DNA from: 34-65-8 sp963529855
GTDB lineage: Bacteria; Pseudomonadota; Alphaproteobacteria; Sphingomonadales; Sphingomonadaceae
Assembly (NCBI GenBank): GCA_963529855.1
Contig: CAURZK010000001.1
Span: forward strand, 434,001 to 498,000
Direction of reading: 5' to 3'
DNA length: 64,000 nucleotides
In this document: positions 59,444-64,000 of the stretch, one piece after another
Layout of the letters: every line of letters starts with the position of its first letter
How positions within the stretch are numbered: the first letter of the stretch is position 1
Position numbers and translations under genes: made by a program
Notes under the pieces: model-generated
Database searches by the model: none
Told to the model about the DNA's origin: nothing
What the model saw: the letters and a program-made list of their open reading frames with translations, nothing else

Positions 59444-60336
59444 TATGCGAGCACCGCTTTGGCGAGCTTCGCTGCAAGTTTCGCCTTCTCGTGGGGGTTC
59501 GCCCAAGCGAACATCAGAGAAAATTCTTGGATGCCATTTCTCCCAAGTGGCAAGGTCTCGTCTAGCACTCGTCCCCCGAACGCATCGCCCAACCTATCCT
59601 TCGCGACCTTTTCAAACCAAGCGATGTCTACCGCGCGCTTCGAGCGAAGTTGCGGCTGATCGAATAAGTCCGTCGATGCCTCTTCGACCACAGCCACCTC
59701 TCTCCAAGCGCTGGTTCCAAGTGCTGCGTCGACACGCGGTCCGCCATCCGGGTTGATCTGGCCATCTCCTGAAACCTGACGGTACATCGCAAAAACTGGA
59801 ACGAGATACCACAAGTCGACCGCTCTCGTTTGCCCCAAGAGCTCTAGAGTCTCGTAATTGATTTGCAGGCCGAACGGATCAAGGAATACGACTGCTCGAG
59901 TTTCCTTCCAGTTCTGCGATTTGCATAGATCCCGAAGCATCTCGTTGGCATCCAGCCGCGTCAGCTCAACCCTGTCGGCTAATTGTGGAAATTCGTCACG
60001 AACGGCTTTCCGCAGTGCTGTCACGTTCGACTGTTTGACGTCGTTCAGCAAATAGCTGTGAAAGGGCGGATTGACCCCGAGCGCTCTAATCGCCGACCCG
60101 ACAATAATCGCATCGGTGTCGGCTACTGGACCCGCGAAGCCGTCCAGCGAATTTTGACTCGTATTTGAAGCTTCGAAAGTTCCCTTTGGCACCGAGGAGC
60201 CGGACCCAGCGCAAGCATCAACGTAGAGCAGTTTGAACGGCTGGAACTTCAAAGCAGTCGCATAAGCTTGGAGATACTTCTGAACTGTCTCTAGCTTCTG
60301 AACGGTATGCTTATCTCCAAACGGTTGTGCTTCCAC
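59443..60336 (-). CDS. tcmP: Three-Cys-motif partner protein TcmP
   Basis: This 297-aa protein has a Rossmann-like methyltransferase-type fold (LLYVDACAGSGSSVPKGTF, then AVVFLDPFGLQINYETLELL, with DPFG resembling a DPPY-type motif). The tcmP family is defined by genomic pairing with the three-Cys-motif protein, as here. GTG start with GGAGA 6 nt upstream. The gene is visibly less GC-rich than thiC beside it, suggesting horizontal acquisition. Confidence 0.9.
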   Translation of the reverse strand: MEAQPFGDKHTVQKLETVQKYLQAYATALKFQPFKLLYVDACAGSGSSVPKGTFEASNTSQNSLDGFAGPVADTDAIIVGSAIRALGVNPPFHSYLLNDVKQSNVTALRKAVRDEFPQLADRVELTRLDANEMLRDLCKSQNWKETRAVVFLDPFGLQINYETLELLGQTRAVDLWYLVPVFAMYRQVSGDGQINPDGGPRVDAALGTSAWREVAVVEEASTDLFDQPQLRSKRAVDIAWFEKVAKDRLGDAFGGRVLDETLPLGRNGIQEFSLMFAWANPHEKAKLAAKLAKAVLA

Positions 60337-60407
60337 GATCGTTCTCCGTGAACATAGCGGGAACGATAGTGCAATATGTGGCGGTGTTCAACAGTTTATC
60401 TATTACC

Positions 60408-62264
<1,857 letters not shown>

Positions 62265-62319
62265 GCATGCTCTCCTCAGGCAGAGGGCAAGAGCGACCTG
62301 TTCCGGTGTCACCGGCCCG

Positions 62320-62406
62320 CTCCCTCCGCCCGTGTTAACGGGTTCAGGTTCAACGGGTCGGAGGATGCGAGCCCTCCCTCTCAGCGCACGCGCGCTCCCC
62401 GGGGAT
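62320..62406 (-). ncRNA. TPP riboswitch (THI element)
   Basis: The minus strand carries the conserved thi-box: GCTGAGAGGGAGGG, later CGACCCGTTGAACCTGAACC, then GTTAACACGGGCGGAGGGA. These are the pyrimidine- and pyrophosphate-sensor helices of the THI aptamer. It lies about 55 bp before the thiC start. The boundaries are estimated from the helix ends. Confidence 0.95.
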
Positions 62407-62544
62407 GGACGGGACGATAGGTGGCGCGGGGGCCGCTGTCCAGCGGGCGCAGTCGGCGCTCCCCCCGAGAAATAGGGTTAACCGGCCGATAACCATGCCG
62501 GGTGTACATGGCCGGGCATAACAAAACGAGATCGGGGACGTCCA

Positions 62545-64000
62545 ATGGGGATATCGCAAGGCCTGTCCCGGGCAGTGGGAGCGGTTTGCGCAGCTACCGC
62601 GATGGGGTTTGCGGCGGCCGTGCCGGCGGCAGGCGAAGACCGCGTGTGCGTCGACCCGGCCAATCCGGCCGCTACAGGATCGGGATCGCAAACCACTGCA
62701 GCGGGCACAGCCAACAGCACCGCCTGCGGAACAGGAGCAAGGGCCACGGGCACCAATTCCGTGGCCGTCGGGACAGCGACGAACGCGCCTGGCACCAGCG
62801 CGGTCGCCATGGGCAACACTGCGGCGGCGACAGGCGGCAATGCCGTCGCGATCGGCAGCGCCGCTGCCGCATCGGGCAGCGGCGCCGTGGCCATCGGCAG
62901 CGGCGCCAGCGCGACGGGCACCAACGCCGTCGCCATCGGCACCGGCGCCGTCAATGCGACCGCGAACACGGTATCCTTCGGCACCGTGGGCGCGCCGCGC
63001 CGCCTGACCAACGTTGCCAACGGAACGTCTTCGACCGACGCTGTCAATCTGGGCCAGCTCGATACGGTCCGAACGATCGCGAGCTCGGCCCAGACGACTG
63101 CCAGCACGGCCAACACTTCCGCCAATGCCGCGCGCACGGCGGCAGCAACAGCGCAGACGACCGCCAACTCGGCCAGCACGACAGCCAACGCTGCGCGCAC
63201 CGCGGCCGCTGCTGCTCAGACGACCGCAAGCACTGCAAACACAACTGCCAACGCTGCGCGCACAGCAGCATCCGCGGCGCAGACCAGTGCGAACACTGCC
63301 AACACCACGGCCAATGCCGCCCGCACCGCTGCCGCCACCGCGCAGGCAACAGCGAATACCGCGAACAGCACCGCCAATGCCGCGCGCACGGCCGCGTCCA
63401 GTGCGCAAGCCACAGCGAATACAGCCCTTGCCACGGCCGGCAATGCGCTGAGCGTGGCAACCACGGCGCAAACGACGGCGAGCAGTGCGGCTGCCGCGGC
63501 ATCAGCCGCCCAGACGACCGCCGAGCAAGCGCAGACCGCTGCCGCCGGAGCAACCTCCACGGCGCAGACCGCGCGCGCTGAAGCGGCGAGCGCCCAGGCC
63601 GCTGCCGACCAAGCCAACATGGCAAACGCGGTGCAGGACACGCGGCTGGCCGAAGCAGAGGCAATCAATATCGATCAATCGGTGCGCATCGGCGCGCTCG
63701 ACGCAGGGCTCGCAGCCGAAACATCGGCACGGATCGATGCCGACCTGCAATCCGACCAGCGTCTGACGGCCGAAACCCGCGCGCGCGAATCGCTGGCTGC
63801 AGCGCTTGCCGAAGAATCCTTCGCACGACAGATGGCGGATCTGGCTCTCGCCGGACAGATCGAGCGGCTCAATTCCCGGGTTGACCGGCTGGAACGCCAC
63901 GTTGCCAGTTCGACTGCGGTTGCCATCGCGATGAGCGGCAACGCATTCCTGCCGGACATGCGGTTCAATCTCACCGCCAACGTCGGGTCGTACGGCGGCG
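62545..64000 (+). CDS. YadA-like trimeric autotransporter adhesin, partial
   Basis: This surface adhesin runs off the right edge (485 codons seen). Signal peptide ends near residue 29; a YadA head of degree-15 repeats occupies about residues 60-145 (GTNSVAVG, GTSAVAMG, GNAVAIG, GSGAVAIG, GTNAVAIG), then a neck with LTNVANGTSSTDAVNLGQL. An Ala/Thr-rich coiled stalk follows, with nine units of exactly 21 residues (A-Q at 182, 203, 224 and so on to 350). A final coiled coil (ALAGQIERLNSRVDRLERHV) and the start of the beta-barrel anchor (FNLTANVGSYGG) end the visible part. Confidence 0.93.
   Translation, partial: MGISQGLSRAVGAVCAATAMGFAAAVPAAGEDRVCVDPANPAATGSGSQTTAAGTANSTACGTGARATGTNSVAVGTATNAPGTSAVAMGNTAAATGGNAVAIGSAAAASGSGAVAIGSGASATGTNAVAIGTGAVNATANTVSFGTVGAPRRLTNVANGTSSTDAVNLGQLDTVRTIASSAQTTASTANTSANAARTAAATAQTTANSASTTANAARTAAAAAQTTASTANTTANAARTAASAAQTSANTANTTANAARTAAATAQATANTANSTANAARTAASSAQATANTALATAGNALSVATTAQTTASSAAAAASAAQTTAEQAQTAAAGATSTAQTARAEAASAQAAADQANMANAVQDTRLAEAEAINIDQSVRIGALDAGLAAETSARIDADLQSDQRLTAETRARESLAAALAEESFARQMADLALAGQIERLNSRVDRLERHVASSTAVAIAMSGNAFLPDMRFNLTANVGSYGG
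63088..63654 (+). repeat. 63-bp tandem repeat coding the adhesin stalk
   Basis: Nine consecutive 63-bp units encode 21-residue repeats with Ala-Gln at fixed phase and NAARTAA in the first five. The first five units are very similar (AQTTASTANTTANAARTAA type); the last ones are degenerate. 21 residues equal three heptads, which fits a trimeric coiled coil. Confidence 0.9.

Noticed and set aside
62550..63970. Long minus-strand frames rich in Ala, Arg and Ser opposite the adhesin
   Set aside because: They mirror the adhesin repeats; the plus-strand frame has signal peptide, head, neck, stalk and anchor, so the antisense frames are shadows.

Overview
The window reads as a chromosomal segment of a GC-rich alphaproteobacterium of the order Sphingomonadales, most like the Erythrobacteraceae (Erythrobacter/Altererythrobacter type). 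The evidence is the gene families and order: a ybgC-tolQRAB-pal operon, an SspB-ClpXP adaptor, a TPP riboswitch-thiC unit, a PEP-CTERM micro-protein and an alphaproteobacterial curli cluster with a CsgH-like gene. There is no prophage, insertion sequence, rRNA operon or CRISPR array. The genus is an inference; no marker-gene comparison was possible.

Layout. 0.3-10.4 kb: tRNA-Ser(GGA), a secreted cyclophilin-like protein, the (p)ppGpp synthetase/hydrolase, an M1 aminopeptidase lipoprotein, a TrkH/TrkA potassium system, a GH16 glucanase, hemF and an orphan pdeM. 10.4-16.1 kb: infC, which appears to start at ATA, two exported unknowns, an SLC13 transporter, a Cys/Met-metabolism PLP enzyme behind a structured leader, and a J-domain protein. 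16.1-20.6 kb: the Tol-Pal envelope operon, closed by a good terminator. 20.7-24.4 kb: hisBHAF, a 56-residue PEP-CTERM protein, hisE and a HIT hydrolase. 24.5-28.2 kb: sspB, gmk, a TonB-C-repeat protein flanked by a duplicated gmk 3' end, and an alpha/beta hydrolase. 28.3-36.7 kb: a lipid/acyl-CoA block with three acyl-CoA dehydrogenases, an SDR, a zinc alcohol dehydrogenase, an ACAD10/11-type phosphotransferase and an MFS carrier. Two related palindromes sit in its divergent promoter.

36.8-46.5 kb is the most distinctive part: a curli-type functional-amyloid locus on the minus strand. It runs csgF, csgG, three very large curlin-repeat proteins (741, 465 and 499 aa), a smaller curlin-repeat protein (248 aa), an unknown 229-aa secreted protein and a CsgH-like amyloid-inhibiting chaperone. 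No csgE or csgD is visible. A convergent unknown lipoprotein lies beside it. CsgG would form the outer-membrane pore, CsgF couple the pore to fibre assembly, the curlins build the fibre and the CsgH-like protein keep them soluble in the periplasm.

46.9-57.1 kb: dapD, small stress or regulatory-type proteins (DUF2945, DUF3008, SWIB, cold shock, PRC-barrel, fasciclin), a membrane dipeptidase, an S41 protease and several DUF proteins. 57.1-60.3 kb looks accessory: an AbrB/Doc toxin-antitoxin pair and an AT-richer island holding a three-Cys-motif (Gp37/Gp68-like, DUF5131) gene translationally coupled to its partner tcmP. 60.4-64 kb: thiC with its riboswitch and the 5' part of a YadA-like trimeric autotransporter adhesin that runs off the window.
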